NCBI GenBank assembly: GCA_008015155.1
Contig: SSFA01000008.1
Location: forward strand, 248,001 to 312,000
Direction of reading: 5' to 3'
Source of the DNA: Thiothrix sp.
Lineage (GTDB): Bacteria > Pseudomonadota > Gammaproteobacteria > Thiotrichales > Thiotrichaceae
Length of the DNA stretch: 64,000 bases
A program made the translations under genes and the position numbers. Of the stretch, positions 50,286 through 61,188 are shown one piece after another. The first letter of the stretch is position 1, and every line of letters begins with the position of its first letter. The notes beneath the pieces are model-generated. The model did not search any database. It saw nothing but the letters and a program-made list of their open reading frames with translations, and was not told the origin of the DNA.

Positions 50286-53200
50286 TCGATACGCTGCATC
50301 TCCGCCGCCCGTTTCACCACATAACGATAACGCTCGGCTAAAGTTCTTTTGGCCTGCAATCGCGCTTGTGGATTGGCAATCTTATCGGTGATCGTCAAGC
50401 TTCGGGATAATAACTCTTTCGATGGCTCAAACTGGGGTATTTTGCCACGCACTAACTGCCGTACTTGCTCCTTACCCAAGGTACGATCTTTTTCATACAA
50501 CAGATCAGCAATCTCAGACTCGCTGCGATTCTTCTTTTTATAAAAGTGAATCAAGTCTTGCATCTTCTCATAAGCTCGCTGCCGATCAGTAATCACCTGC
50601 TCGATCCGGCCATCAATAAACTCAGGCGTTAAATCCACCGTGGTATCCAATGCCTGCTTGAACTCGGCTGAATACGCAGCAATCTTACTGCGCGTTTGCC
50701 CACTCGCCATCACCCCCAAGGTGTTCACATCCTGAGTCGTTACCCGAAAACCTAGCAAAGCCGCCACCGCATCCGCTTCGGTAAACTGCTTACCACTACG
50801 CGAGATATTCCCGCCCAAACCTGCCGCATGTTCATTCAACAAACTACTGAATAACCCCGCTTCACCCGTCTCGGATACCGTACCCGCCAGCGCCCGACTA
50901 AAGTCATTCAGATTCTGCACCACACCAGGGCCAAACTGCCTAGACACATAATTAAACAACTGCCCCCAATGCTGTTGGTTTTTACCCGGTTCACCCAGCA
51001 AGTCGCCTAAGCTCTTACCCTCCCCATAAATCGGGCGACCCGTGCTTGAATCATAATTATCAAACACACTCTTAAAGCCCTGTGTTGCAATATCCCACTG
51101 ATAATAAGGCTTACCCAAGGTAAGCACACCTTCCGCCAAACCTGCCCAAGCACCAGCCAATCCGCCCCCCTTGTCATCACTTTCTTGAAATGCTTGGCGA
51201 ATGGCACGCAGCACATATTCAGAAGGCACGAGCGACGTGAGATCCAAATAATTCATCCCATTTTCACCCTTGCCCAAATAGAATCTTAACTGCCCACGTC
51301 GCCAATCAGACCCAAAATGATCCAGCGCATCATCATCTTCATCATCAATCCCAAACATCCACATCGACGCGGCTGCCGCGATGGAGGGCAAAGCAAAACC
51401 AACGGCTAGCCCCATCGCCCGTTTTCCGGCCATCATTAACCACTGACTATTCCCCGTCTCTCGATAACGCTGCACATCCCCTGCCATATAAGCCAAATTA
51501 TTTTTCAAGGTGCGTAATTGCTCATAAGGAAAGGCCACAAATGACCCAATCGCCGGAAATTGGCGCACATTACGTACCCAGCGCGGCACCATCGAATAGG
51601 TAGGCATGGTGTCACGAGTACGCCTAGCGGCTTCTAACTCAGCATCGGCTTCGGACATACCCGTTTTTTTCAGGTCAGCCAGTCCCTTTTCAAAGTGAAT
51701 AATCTTAAAAAAATCATCACTGAATTGATAACTTCGCACCAGCAAACTAAACGACTGGCGCAAGAGTCCCTGCTCACGAACAGCGGTATCCATCTGGTGA
51801 AAATCATTAAATATCTTCTCCAGCTCGCCCGAACTCGCACCATCACGCCGTACCCCCAAGCGAATATACTTTTGATTCAGCAGCATCGCCTCTTGCTTGC
51901 CTAGCATCAGATCACCCGTGAACACATTCACGCGGTTCTTGGCATAGCGCATCAGCTCATACGTGTCCTTAAACTCACCAAACGGTGAATGCCCCGCTTG
52001 TGCCAACAGCAAGATTCCAGACCAGAAGTTACGCATCTGCGTGGTGGGTGAACCAATCGTTTTACCCAACTTCACAGCGGCTGAGGTACTCACTAACGCA
52101 TTCATCAGTGGATTATCAATCAGAGGTTTATCGACCCCAAAGTCCTGCAACTCCTTCAAAAAGGCAGGCTCTACAAACACATCATTCAATACCGAATAAG
52201 CCGCTGTTTGGGGAAACTGCCCCACCTTATTACCCGACGCTTCGCCCACCGTAGCAATATCCGGCATCGACAGCAGCAAATGACGCAAGGTCATCTGATA
52301 CTGTTGATGCGCCACATAAGCCCCCACCTGCGTAATCGTATTCGCATAGTTATAAACGGGGTCGGTGAACTCACCCAGCACCTGACGCAAGACCGAAGGC
52401 ATATCCTGACGTTTGCGCTTCATAATCCCTTCATTCGTTCCACCTAAGCTTGAGAAGCTAATCATGTTGGTATGGCCTCTGGTGCCTTCCAGCCAAGTAT
52501 TCAAGGCTGCTTCAGCCTTATCCCTGCTCAAGTTATTCTCGTCTTGAATAAACTGGACGGCTTCCTGATACACGGGCTTCCGCTTCACTTTCTCCACCCA
52601 CTTAGGATCAGTAAAAGCCTGATAAGAACGATTGAGATAAGCCCCTTTATTGCCCTCTATCGTATTAATCTGCATTTGCAAACGATGAATCTGCATTAAC
52701 GCCTTGGGAATAGATTGCCCCTCTTCATACTTATAATTCGGGTCTAACCATTCAGCAGCCAACTTAGCAATAGCGGCTTTACCTTCATCATTCAACTCGT
52801 CAATCCGCATCTGCATTTCACGATATTTTTCATTAATCAGCTTCTGTGAAGCTTCATCAATCCGTGCACGGAACACATTCACATCCCGCTGAATAGCATC
52901 ATTCGGAAAAGCGATTTTCCCGGTGAGCGCCTGATGAAATTGCTCTTGTTCATCACGAGTAAGTTCTGAACGATGCTTGCCATAGATATTCTCAATCAAG
53001 GCTTCCAAGACTACGACATCGCTCTTAACCCTCTCATTAGTGGCTGCTTTACTCCAATCCAAACCCCGCTTAGCATCCGCCACATCACGCCCAAGGAAGG
53101 AGTCTGAAAACAAATGACGCTTTGCCCAGCGTGCCACCGCCGCACGTTCAGCCGACTCAGATTTAAACAGACTCGCACTCACCGCTGCTTTGCGATCACC

Positions 53201-56200
53201 CCAAGTCTGATATTCAGTTTTAAGATAGCGCCCTAATTTTCCACTCCGCCGCTTTCTTTGGTCATGCAATCGCTTGATATTAGACAAATCATGCGCCGCT
53301 GCTGCCTGTTCTGAATCAAGATGGAAACGAACGCTCGCTGTCGAATTACTAACCGAATTTTTGGCCGCATTCCTTGCGTTTCTTGCAATTAAAATAATGT
53401 CACTATCAGAAACATTGTGCAGTGCTTTGGTGTTTAAACGGCGAATAGCATTGCGCAAGTGCGCTATTAAACGCTGGAAGGCACGTTTGACACGAACGGT
53501 TAAAGTCGCTTGATTTGCCTCAATGTGCGCTAACAACTCATCCATCTGCGCTGTAGCAGACTGACTAAAATAATCATCCGCCATTTCAATTTTATGCTGC
53601 GCTATGAAACGACGAATACCCGCCTGACCACCGACGGCTTCATATAACTCCGTGAGTCTAGCGTCGTAGTCTGGCCCAAAGAGATTAGCAACCCCACGAT
53701 GCGTCAGCTCTTCTACCGCTAAAGCCTCAGCTTCAGCTACTGAGCCAATATTGGCCGTATCAATATAGATTTTTCCATTGGCAAAGACGGCCTTGACTCG
53801 ATTAGCTGCCGCACCTGCACCCCACCTAATCTCGTCAGGAATGCGCGTTTCAAACGGAATATCACCCAAGACTCTCCGAATAGCGGACTCAGCTTTATCT
53901 ACACTAATCTGCTTGCGATTAGTTTCATCCTTTAACCTAAAGCTTGTATTGCCGTCATTAAAGTAGCTATCACTGATTGCTTTTAACGCCCCTGAGCTAC
54001 GTAGCTCATTCATCCGTGCCGTTACAAAGCTACGCGAGTCAGGATAAGTTTCAGATTGAACAAAGTTGTCAAAGAAGAACTGGCGTAATAACCGATCAGC
54101 AATCGCTTGGTTTTTTGGGGATTCGCCGAACGCGCTTAATAGAGCATCTTCGGCTAAATTGGATAATTGCTTATCCGTTGCTACTTGGTGAATGGTTTGA
54201 TCTAGCGACGAATCAAGACCGTAAAGAATACCCTGAAGAGGACTATCTAGCTGTTGACCTGACTGTCGTATAAGGTTTCCCAATACTGCATTCCAAGCCG
54301 CTTGTCCTTGTCCTGATAGAATGGAAGCGCTAACAACCGCTCTCTTAAGCGTAGTGCGCCCTGCCTGCGCCGCTCTAGCTCCTCTGGACTGAGAGGCGAG
54401 AGTTCCGAAGTCAGTGTCCAAATATTCTTTTGTTTTTCCATCAGCATCCTGAGCCTCAAACTGTTGAGACTCAAAATTATAGCGAATTTGCCCCAATTCA
54501 GGAATTTGATTTAATAGATTGCCCATGCTAGCCCGTAGCATTTGGTCAATATTAAATTCAGTGTTTCCTACCTTCCACTGTAAAGGTGTTACTTTATTAG
54601 AGTCTGGTTTTAACTGTAACTCATGTGGCTGTAAATGATCAGTGGTTCCCCAACGCAATGCACTAGATAGCATGTTTTCAGTTCTGCGGACTTGGGCAAT
54701 AGCAGACAGGCCATTAGGATCACCAATAAAAACTTTGCCCGTATTATGGGCATAGTCACCAATCATTTGGTAAACCGTGCGACCACTGCTGCCTGTGCTA
54801 AACTCAGATATATCTAGGTAAACTGTTTTATCTCGGCCTTTGCCTTCGGTAACAGTAGCTTGTTTAAATCCTTTGCCAACCGGTACGCTAATTACCCATT
54901 GGCGTTGATTCTTATTTTCTGTACCAAGCTCTACTTTAATCGCAGGATCATAGTCACCAGCAATATCAGCTAGTGTTTTTTTAGTAGAGATAGGGAGTTG
55001 GAATGCATCATCCTGTGATGCAATTAGCTTCCATGCAGTCGTGAGTTTAGTATCATTGCCAGTTAGATTAACCTGGCGTGGTGAAATATTATAAAGTGGG
55101 TTTGAACTTATAGACCTACTTCCTGCATAGCCTCCTCCAGTAGCTTCATCAACTCTGGCCTCTCCTCTATTTTCTGCATTAGGTTGAGCACTGGATTGAT
55201 TAACTCTTGATGCACCTGATCGGTCATTAATATTTCCGAGGGGGATGTCGATACTTGCACGATTTAATACCTCCAATTGGCTTGGCGCTACATTGGCCTC
55301 TAATAAACCAACTTGCTTAGGACTTCCATAGGTTTTTAATTTATTAGCATAACTTACAAGAAAATCGGCTAATTGATTAGGACGGCGAGTTGCCACCTCT
55401 AGTCGCTGAACCAATGCTTTCACCTCAGGTTTTACTTGAGAAAAAGCATCTTGTTGATTCAACCAACTTTCAATTGTGTTATTAGGGTCTTTCTTAATTT
55501 GTGAGAAAAGTGCAAAGGAATCAATAATGGCAGGCGTTATATCTGCATCATGTGAAATACCTTGTCTAATGTTATCTCTCAACTCGGCTAAAACAGGAGC
55601 AGCTTTTACGAGTGCCTTCGTTACATTGATGTGATCAGGTGTTCCCGATTCTGTCATTTGTCGTAATGCAGGTGAGTCACCATAGGCCATATACAACAAG
55701 GCATTTTTAACACGCCTGACACCATCTGCACCGACTTTATTTTCATCTGTGAGAATACTATTACGCTCTGTATCCGGTACAGCTTTTGCCAATCGTTTGA
55801 ATAAACCTGATGCTGATTGAAAAGTGATATCGCCGGTATCATCAGGTGTGAAGTCATGAAGCGACTGGATATACCCAGCATCTATGATGGCTTGCTCAGA
55901 GGGTGACATAACCATACCACTGCCTACGTTCGATAAGACAGAGACTTTTTTAGTATCCACTTCATCTGTTAATCGACGTACCAAGATCGGACTTTGCATT
56001 TGCTCAATAGGAGCGGTATCAACGCCCTTTGAGGCCAAGTCACTAAGAAGGCTACGCTTATAATTTTCAGCGCTCCCTGACTCATAAGCTTTCTTCAGAC
56101 CAGCAATACGACCATTACCTGCAATAATGGTATTATCTTGCTGCAATACGGGTGCACCATCCGTAAAAGTAGAATGCAACATATTGAGGCGACCGTAGTT

Positions 56201-58345
56201 AGGATCGGTTGCAATACTTTCAATTTGTCGTTGTGACTCAGCTCGATTACGATCTCGGTATTGGTTATCTGCCTTTTCAATGGTTGGTGCTAATGTAGCT
56301 GCATCTACCACTTCGTATTGAGCGTTATATTTATTATTTTGCGCATCGTAAATTTCAGCTTTTGGCAGTTTGTTTTCTACGAGTGTATTAGCAGATACCT
56401 GACCATCTACAAGTGTTGATGACTTTTGAGGTGTAGATAACTGATCAGGTGCCAATGTTGGGCTGTCTATAGGCTGCTCAGTCGCTGTATTCTGAAAACC
56501 TTCGGATGTCCTAACGGACTGGCTTCCGCTGTTATTAGCACTGACCGCTCCTGCCTGTTCTCCCATTTTATTACTAATAACATTCAGCACCTCACCCACG
56601 CTTTTCCCTTTCATATAAGGATTTTGCTGGATGACCTTTTCAGAAACGACTGTGGATACTGGGCTATTGGGATCAGCTTTTAACAGACTACTTGCACCCT
56701 CTACGCCAAAATGATGTGCTAAGTAAACATTACGTCCTGTTGCCTCAAAGCCAGAGGCTTGCAGATCAGCTAAATTATCCTCAGCATAGCGTGTCGTCAT
56801 TTCTCGCGACAACGCACCATTCGTTTTTAAAGCCAGAATAGCATCGTCACTTTTCCCACTAGCAATATCAGGTCGATGTTTTTTCACCATCGCTAACCAA
56901 GTGGAATCAATGAACTGCCCAAGACCTTCAGCAGAAGAAAGCGGATTTTTAGCATCCGCCTTACCTGCGGACTCTGCGCCAATCATACGGTCAATAACCG
57001 CATTCATATCTAAGCCATTTGGCTGCTCAGGGGGTGAATTAGTTTGAGTAGCTGTCTGTGGCTTTTGGGCAAACTGGCTCAGTGGATTAGCATTGGGCTG
57101 AATGGGTTGGATAGGCTGAGGAATAACTGTTGTTGTATCAATAGCCGCATCACGTTGTGGGGTTGGACTAGCACCTCTGCGCATCATTGCCGTTTCCACT
57201 ACAGCGCCAGGAATCTCACCTAATGCCTCTAGTGCGACTGCACCCGGTTTAATCTCCTGCCCAGAATAAACAGAACCCAACGCCTCGCCACCTGCACCCA
57301 AAGCAGGCTGTGCAATAAACGCATTTGCCAAAGTAGATTTGACAGGCGATGATGGAAAAATTGCACCTGCGACCCCCAAGCTAGCCGCATCTAATGCTCC
57401 AACGACCGCTGCCTTCTGTCCTGCTTGTAGATCAATTTTACTCATCAATTCAGGGTTTTTTAGAGCCTTATCGAGTGCTTGACGATCACTTACATTCACA
57501 CCAGCTTCACTCAAAGCCTCCATCACGCCTGATTTGTATTCCATATCAGCCGATGATGCACCACCCGCAACCATTGCACCTGTCGCCCCACCAACACGAT
57601 TACCTAAATAGGCATTCCCTAACATCAGAGTAGAAGGAATAGCGCTACTTGCCGCACCATAAGTAATCGCATCAATCGGATGCTCCTTAAACGCATCCCA
57701 TGTATCACCAAAGGTTTTAGCCTGTTGAATTTTTTCTAAAGTAGGATTAACTGCTCTATTTTTCTTATCAGCCTCATACTGCGCTAACCAATCTTGGGTT
57801 TCTTGAAGACCTTTTTTACTATCCTCTAAGGTCGCATCGTAAAGCCAGCGAGTCATTGGCCCTGCATCTTTTACATCTTGTTCAAGCTTTGGGATAGCTT
57901 CTTGATATTGGCGATTCAAATCCAGCATTTCGGCTGCTTTCATATCGCTATAGCCCTGCGTAGCCGTATCGAGTAGCGAAACCTCCTGCTGTTTTTCTAA
58001 CTGCTGTTGTTGCTGTACTTCAGCTTGTTGCTTTTGTGGGTTAAGAACACCCTCCCAATTACTATTGAATCCAGTACTGTCCATACCATTAAAAAACACT
58101 TGCTGAACAGACAGAGAGCGAGCTTTAGCCAAACCCGGATTCATTCCTAATGTCTTGGTTGCATAATCCTCATACATTGAAGCGTAAGCTTTACCAAGCG
58201 CATCAAAATCTTCTACACCAGGCGCTGCATCTACAAATTCTTTAGGTGTAGGAAAACGCCTTTGCTGTGCTTTATCCTCTTCTCTTAAAATAGACGGATC
58301 AAAAATACCAAAATCTTTAGCTAAACGATTAGCATCAATATTCAT
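50282..58345 (-). CDS. Giant polyvalent internal/ejection virion protein with lytic transglycosylase domain
   Basis: 2687 residues, one uninterrupted frame. Near 447-600 lies a lytic transglycosylase domain (MIGAESAGKADAKNPLSSAE with catalytic Glu458, then GLGQFI). Around 690-920 there is a DdrB/ParB-like domain (NTIIAGNGRIAGLKKA). A central region has phage polyvalent-protein modules, and near 1541 a zincin-like EELTHRG. The long C-terminal region (about 1900-2687) resembles podovirus internal virion proteins and includes one membrane-like stretch near 2315. Such proteins are packaged in the capsid and ejected to open the cell wall and act in the new host. It is the last gene of the virion operon, coupled to the gene upstream by ATGA. 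Confidence 0.85.
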   Translation of the reverse strand: MNIDANRLAKDFGIFDPSILREEDKAQQRRFPTPKEFVDAAPGVEDFDALGKAYASMYEDYATKTLGMNPGLAKARSLSVQQVFFNGMDSTGFNSNWEGVLNPQKQQAEVQQQQQLEKQQEVSLLDTATQGYSDMKAAEMLDLNRQYQEAIPKLEQDVKDAGPMTRWLYDATLEDSKKGLQETQDWLAQYEADKKNRAVNPTLEKIQQAKTFGDTWDAFKEHPIDAITYGAASSAIPSTLMLGNAYLGNRVGGATGAMVAGGASSADMEYKSGVMEALSEAGVNVSDRQALDKALKNPELMSKIDLQAGQKAAVVGALDAASLGVAGAIFPSSPVKSTLANAFIAQPALGAGGEALGSVYSGQEIKPGAVALEALGEIPGAVVETAMMRRGASPTPQRDAAIDTTTVIPQPIQPIQPNANPLSQFAQKPQTATQTNSPPEQPNGLDMNAVIDRMIGAESAGKADAKNPLSSAEGLGQFIDSTWLAMVKKHRPDIASGKSDDAILALKTNGALSREMTTRYAEDNLADLQASGFEATGRNVYLAHHFGVEGASSLLKADPNSPVSTVVSEKVIQQNPYMKGKSVGEVLNVISNKMGEQAGAVSANNSGSQSVRTSEGFQNTATEQPIDSPTLAPDQLSTPQKSSTLVDGQVSANTLVENKLPKAEIYDAQNNKYNAQYEVVDAATLAPTIEKADNQYRDRNRAESQRQIESIATDPNYGRLNMLHSTFTDGAPVLQQDNTIIAGNGRIAGLKKAYESGSAENYKRSLLSDLASKGVDTAPIEQMQSPILVRRLTDEVDTKKVSVLSNVGSGMVMSPSEQAIIDAGYIQSLHDFTPDDTGDITFQSASGLFKRLAKAVPDTERNSILTDENKVGADGVRRVKNALLYMAYGDSPALRQMTESGTPDHINVTKALVKAAPVLAELRDNIRQGISHDADITPAIIDSFALFSQIKKDPNNTIESWLNQQDAFSQVKPEVKALVQRLEVATRRPNQLADFLVSYANKLKTYGSPKQVGLLEANVAPSQLEVLNRASIDIPLGNINDRSGASRVNQSSAQPNAENRGEARVDEATGGGYAGSRSISSNPLYNISPRQVNLTGNDTKLTTAWKLIASQDDAFQLPISTKKTLADIAGDYDPAIKVELGTENKNQRQWVISVPVGKGFKQATVTEGKGRDKTVYLDISEFSTGSSGRTVYQMIGDYAHNTGKVFIGDPNGLSAIAQVRRTENMLSSALRWGTTDHLQPHELQLKPDSNKVTPLQWKVGNTEFNIDQMLRASMGNLLNQIPELGQIRYNFESQQFEAQDADGKTKEYLDTDFGTLASQSRGARAAQAGRTTLKRAVVSASILSGQGQAAWNAVLGNLIRQSGQQLDSPLQGILYGLDSSLDQTIHQVATDKQLSNLAEDALLSAFGESPKNQAIADRLLRQFFFDNFVQSETYPDSRSFVTARMNELRSSGALKAISDSYFNDGNTSFRLKDETNRKQISVDKAESAIRRVLGDIPFETRIPDEIRWGAGAAANRVKAVFANGKIYIDTANIGSVAEAEALAVEELTHRGVANLFGPDYDARLTELYEAVGGQAGIRRFIAQHKIEMADDYFSQSATAQMDELLAHIEANQATLTVRVKRAFQRLIAHLRNAIRRLNTKALHNVSDSDIILIARNARNAAKNSVSNSTASVRFHLDSEQAAAAHDLSNIKRLHDQRKRRSGKLGRYLKTEYQTWGDRKAAVSASLFKSESAERAAVARWAKRHLFSDSFLGRDVADAKRGLDWSKAATNERVKSDVVVLEALIENIYGKHRSELTRDEQEQFHQALTGKIAFPNDAIQRDVNVFRARIDEASQKLINEKYREMQMRIDELNDEGKAAIAKLAAEWLDPNYKYEEGQSIPKALMQIHRLQMQINTIEGNKGAYLNRSYQAFTDPKWVEKVKRKPVYQEAVQFIQDENNLSRDKAEAALNTWLEGTRGHTNMISFSSLGGTNEGIMKRKRQDMPSVLRQVLGEFTDPVYNYANTITQVGAYVAHQQYQMTLRHLLLSMPDIATVGEASGNKVGQFPQTAAYSVLNDVFVEPAFLKELQDFGVDKPLIDNPLMNALVSTSAAVKLGKTIGSPTTQMRNFWSGILLLAQAGHSPFGEFKDTYELMRYAKNRVNVFTGDLMLGKQEAMLLNQKYIRLGVRRDGASSGELEKIFNDFHQMDTAVREQGLLRQSFSLLVRSYQFSDDFFKIIHFEKGLADLKKTGMSEADAELEAARRTRDTMPTYSMVPRWVRNVRQFPAIGSFVAFPYEQLRTLKNNLAYMAGDVQRYRETGNSQWLMMAGKRAMGLAVGFALPSIAAAASMWMFGIDDEDDDALDHFGSDWRRGQLRFYLGKGENGMNYLDLTSLVPSEYVLRAIRQAFQESDDKGGGLAGAWAGLAEGVLTLGKPYYQWDIATQGFKSVFDNYDSSTGRPIYGEGKSLGDLLGEPGKNQQHWGQLFNYVSRQFGPGVVQNLNDFSRALAGTVSETGEAGLFSSLLNEHAAGLGGNISRSGKQFTEADAVAALLGFRVTTQDVNTLGVMASGQTRSKIAAYSAEFKQALDTTVDLTPEFIDGRIEQVITDRQRAYEKMQDLIHFYKKKNRSESEIADLLYEKDRTLGKEQVRQLVRGKIPQFEPSKELLSRSLTITDKIANPQARLQAKRTLAERYRYVVKRAAEMQRID

Positions 58346-58767
58346 AGAACTTCATCCATCATTTTAAAAATAGTCCCTAGCAGCTTTTCATCATCAGGCA
58401 CATTGGTTTCGTTGGGTTGGTGATTTAAAACCAAGAATCCTGATTCATCCAAAAAGGGGTTTTTAGGTACAGTATTGGCAAATAATGCTTGATTAATACG
58501 TGAGTTAATCGCAGAACGCCGTTCATCGCTTACCTGATAGGTTTTATTAGTGCGAGTGTCGTACTGTGCTGCTGCAAACATCGACATGACAGGTTCATCA
58601 ACACTGCGGATGCCTACCTTAGCAGCCTCCTCTTTGGCGATACCCGTAATATTCCCATTATTCTTAGTCGCCTCAATTCTAGCCACTAATCCCTCAGGGT
58701 CAGGATGACCCATATCTGCTAAAGAACTGACTGCCCACAGCAAAGCCCCCTGATCGAACTTCATCAA
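58342..58767 (-). CDS. Small virion-operon protein
   Basis: 141 residues (MMKFDQGALLWAVSSLADMG...). No recognised family. ATGA overlaps at both ends with the giant gene and with the 339-residue gene tie it into the virion operon. Position suggests an internal head or ejection component. Confidence 0.65.
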   Translation of the reverse strand: MMKFDQGALLWAVSSLADMGHPDPEGLVARIEATKNNGNITGIAKEEAAKVGIRSVDEPVMSMFAAAQYDTRTNKTYQVSDERRSAINSRINQALFANTVPKNPFLDESGFLVLNHQPNETNVPDDEKLLGTIFKMMDEVL

Positions 58768-59783
58768 TAACCACCAACTAGCAAATTCATACCCTGCAAT
58801 AAAGCAATTTCACTAGGACTTAAAGAAACACCCTGAGCCTGCTTAATGAGTGCTGACTTCACAATATCTTGTGTTTGGCTAGCGTTAGTTCCTAAACCAC
58901 TCTGAGGAGGAATTTGTGGCTGTTGAGTAGGAGTAGGATTATTGGTCTCCATGGTTGGATACCACCAACCACCACCATTACCATTCCTACGCTCTTGAGC
59001 CAATGCGTTATTTGCATCCGTTTGTGATTGCTTGTAGGCATTATCTATCTGCCGATCTGCTGCAAAATACTGCGATAGAAATTCAAGCTTTTTAATATCA
59101 TACTCTTCACGGCTAATCTGATTCTTTTGAAGTCTCATCTCCAAATCATGAATTTCTTGTTTTTTACTTTCCTTGAAGCTATTAATCCTATTGGTGATTT
59201 CCGCACCAGCAGTTTGCATCTTAGTTTGGTCTATGGCTGCATTCTGGCTACGAGTATATAAATCTTCACGACCTTGTAGATTTTTATTAATAAAATGCTG
59301 CTGCGCATTCTGAAGCTTCGCTCCTTCGGTCTGTGCTTCTCGCGCATTCATTTGCGAATCAAAATCACGCTGGTAATTAGCATTCACCAACTGCTGATGT
59401 TGCCAATTCTCTTCGGCTAATCCTGCATTGGCCTTTGCTAGATTTCCCACATAAGGCATCTGCAACTCTCTGGAATCACCTTCCAATAAATTATTCCGCG
59501 TGGCTGAATCGCGATTAGCAATCACCGAATTAGCCTCACGCAACTTTCCAAACTGCTCAAATTGCTGTTGGCGATTAGCTTGAGTCGCTAAATTGCTTGC
59601 AGAGATACCGGCCATAAAGGATAGGAAATTAGGAGCCATCGTATTGATCGCTCCATTCTTGGCTAGAAAATCAAACTCTGCTTCAGTCGTTCCGCCGAAG
59701 GGCAAATCAAAGTTACCGCGTTTAGCAATCGCGTATTGTTGGTCACTTAACAATGAATCCAACTCATTAAATGAAAAACTCAT
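58764..59783 (-). CDS. Probable internal virion protein (gp14-like by position)
   Basis: 339 residues, mostly alpha-helical, rich in Asn/Gln (LATQANRQQQFEQFGKLREA; NYQRDFDSQMNAREAQTEG), with a Pro/Gln-rich linker near 280. No signal peptide. Composition and position just before the transglycosylase giant match podovirus internal core proteins such as T7 gp14; sequence similarity is not claimed. The start overlaps the upstream stop by one base. Confidence 0.65.
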   Translation of the reverse strand: MSFSFNELDSLLSDQQYAIAKRGNFDLPFGGTTEAEFDFLAKNGAINTMAPNFLSFMAGISASNLATQANRQQQFEQFGKLREANSVIANRDSATRNNLLEGDSRELQMPYVGNLAKANAGLAEENWQHQQLVNANYQRDFDSQMNAREAQTEGAKLQNAQQHFINKNLQGREDLYTRSQNAAIDQTKMQTAGAEITNRINSFKESKKQEIHDLEMRLQKNQISREEYDIKKLEFLSQYFAADRQIDNAYKQSQTDANNALAQERRNGNGGGWWYPTMETNNPTPTQQPQIPPQSGLGTNASQTQDIVKSALIKQAQGVSLSPSEIALLQGMNLLVGGY

Positions 59784-60505
59784 TAGAAAAATCCTCCAAC
59801 ACTGACAGGTTGCGCCCCTTGTGCATACAGTGGGCTATTGAAGCTATTGGCATAAGACATGGGAGGTGGGCTATTAAAACGCTGCCACAACGTACCCGCG
59901 CCCCGTGCCGCCGTATAAGCAGCCCCACTAAAGGCTTGAGCATTGGCCGCCGCAGACTCTGCAAACGCATCAGCCACCGTTTTGAATGCAGAACCCAAAT
60001 TGGGGGTTGTCCCATTGATCCCAATCAGGTAAGCATTTACTTTGGCCGCTTTATATTTATCGTCTAATAGGCGCTGGCGAATCACTGCATCAGCAGTTTT
60101 AGCAACGCCCTGCTTGATAATCTGACGGGCAGTTTCATGGCGTATTTGGCAGCGGGCGCCAATCGCATCAGAGGGCATCACGGAATAAGCACGTAATAAA
60201 GTTGCTTGAGCTTCAGCAGCGACTGTGGCACAAGCTGCCTCACGGTAATGTTGTTCTGGTGCAGTATCAGGAAAATCTCGCGCATACTGCATAACCTTCT
60301 TATCATTTTCACGTAGCTGCTCAGCTTTCTCGCAATACTCTTTACCCATCGCGGCATACTTATCCGCGAGAGCCATCATGTTATCGACATCTTCCTTCCA
60401 CTTATCATAGAAGTAGATAGCGGCAAGCAATGATAAAACCGTGCTAACTGTTTCAATACCGACGGTGATTCCACCGACGCTAATGTTTTCACCACAATCA
60501 GCCAT
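59783..60505 (-). CDS. Virion-operon protein with N-terminal membrane-like helix
   Basis: 240 residues. A hydrophobic segment near 15-33 (VGIETVSTVLSLLAAIYFYD), then a long helical region (WKEDVDNMMALADKYAAMGKE) and an Ala-rich C-terminus. Similar in plan to the next upstream gene, which also pairs a hydrophobic N-terminus with helical and Cys-containing parts. Probably a structural/ejection component; not recognised. Confidence 0.65.
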   Translation of the reverse strand: MADCGENISVGGITVGIETVSTVLSLLAAIYFYDKWKEDVDNMMALADKYAAMGKEYCEKAEQLRENDKKVMQYARDFPDTAPEQHYREAACATVAAEAQATLLRAYSVMPSDAIGARCQIRHETARQIIKQGVAKTADAVIRQRLLDDKYKAAKVNAYLIGINGTTPNLGSAFKTVADAFAESAAANAQAFSGAAYTAARGAGTLWQRFNSPPPMSYANSFNSPLYAQGAQPVSVGGFF

Positions 60506-60510
60506 TTAGA

Positions 60511-61188
60511 TCACCCAAACGCATTAGCTAACATTCCCAGACCTGAGCCGAACATATTAAGGCCAGCGTTTAAACCAGAAGAAGCCATTGCCACCAATGA
60601 ATTAATAAGATTGAGCGCAATAGTGAGCATTTGACGACCTACCGCTGCTGCATCTTTACCAAACCGACTGGCGGTAGCCATGCCCTGCATTTTTAATTCT
60701 TTACGGGCCAGTGCACGGCGCTCCTGATTACGGACTAAGTTAGTAGCTGCACCCGCTTGAGCTAACACAAAATCAGCAGCCAAATCGGTATCACAAGCGT
60801 CATTACAAGCGTCACAGGCATCATCCAGTCGTTTTTCATACGAGGTAGCACCCGCCAAAATATAAGACATATCAATGTCCTCCAGCGGGTCATCGTAGTT
60901 AATATCAATCTCTGGCAAGTTATAAATGTAGTTAAATGCTTCCATTGCATACGGATAGATATAATCCCGCCAGAACTCGAATTCCTTCAGAGCACATTGG
61001 TAAATTAAATCATTAATCTCTTTGCGCTTTTTAACGACATCGCCGTATAACTCTGCGTATTTAATAATTTGAAGCAGACCAAGTGCCGCAATAATCCCTG
61101 CTGATACCCACGATTGCTTACGACGCTCGTTTTCACACTCGTAATATTCAATGAACTCAGGGTTATCAATCGTTACCGGTAGTCCCAT
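60511..61188 (-). CDS. Virion-operon protein with two hydrophobic regions
   Basis: 225 residues. A hydrophobic helix near 27-45 (VSAGIIAALGLLQIIKYAEL), a Cys cluster (DDACDACNDACDTD) near 128-141 and a Gly/Met-rich hydrophobic C-terminus (GLNAGLNMFGSGLGMLANAFG). Overlaps the upstream gene by 23 bp. Not recognised; position suggests a virion protein. Confidence 0.65.
   Translation of the reverse strand: MGLPVTIDNPEFIEYYECENERRKQSWVSAGIIAALGLLQIIKYAELYGDVVKKRKEINDLIYQCALKEFEFWRDYIYPYAMEAFNYIYNLPEIDINYDDPLEDIDMSYILAGATSYEKRLDDACDACNDACDTDLAADFVLAQAGAATNLVRNQERRALARKELKMQGMATASRFGKDAAAVGRQMLTIALNLINSLVAMASSGLNAGLNMFGSGLGMLANAFG

Noticed and set aside
54247..54474. 75-codon minus-strand ORF inside the giant virion gene, and similar internal frames on both strands between 50.3 and 58.3 kb
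   Set aside because: All are contained in the uninterrupted 2687-codon frame and lack independent signals.
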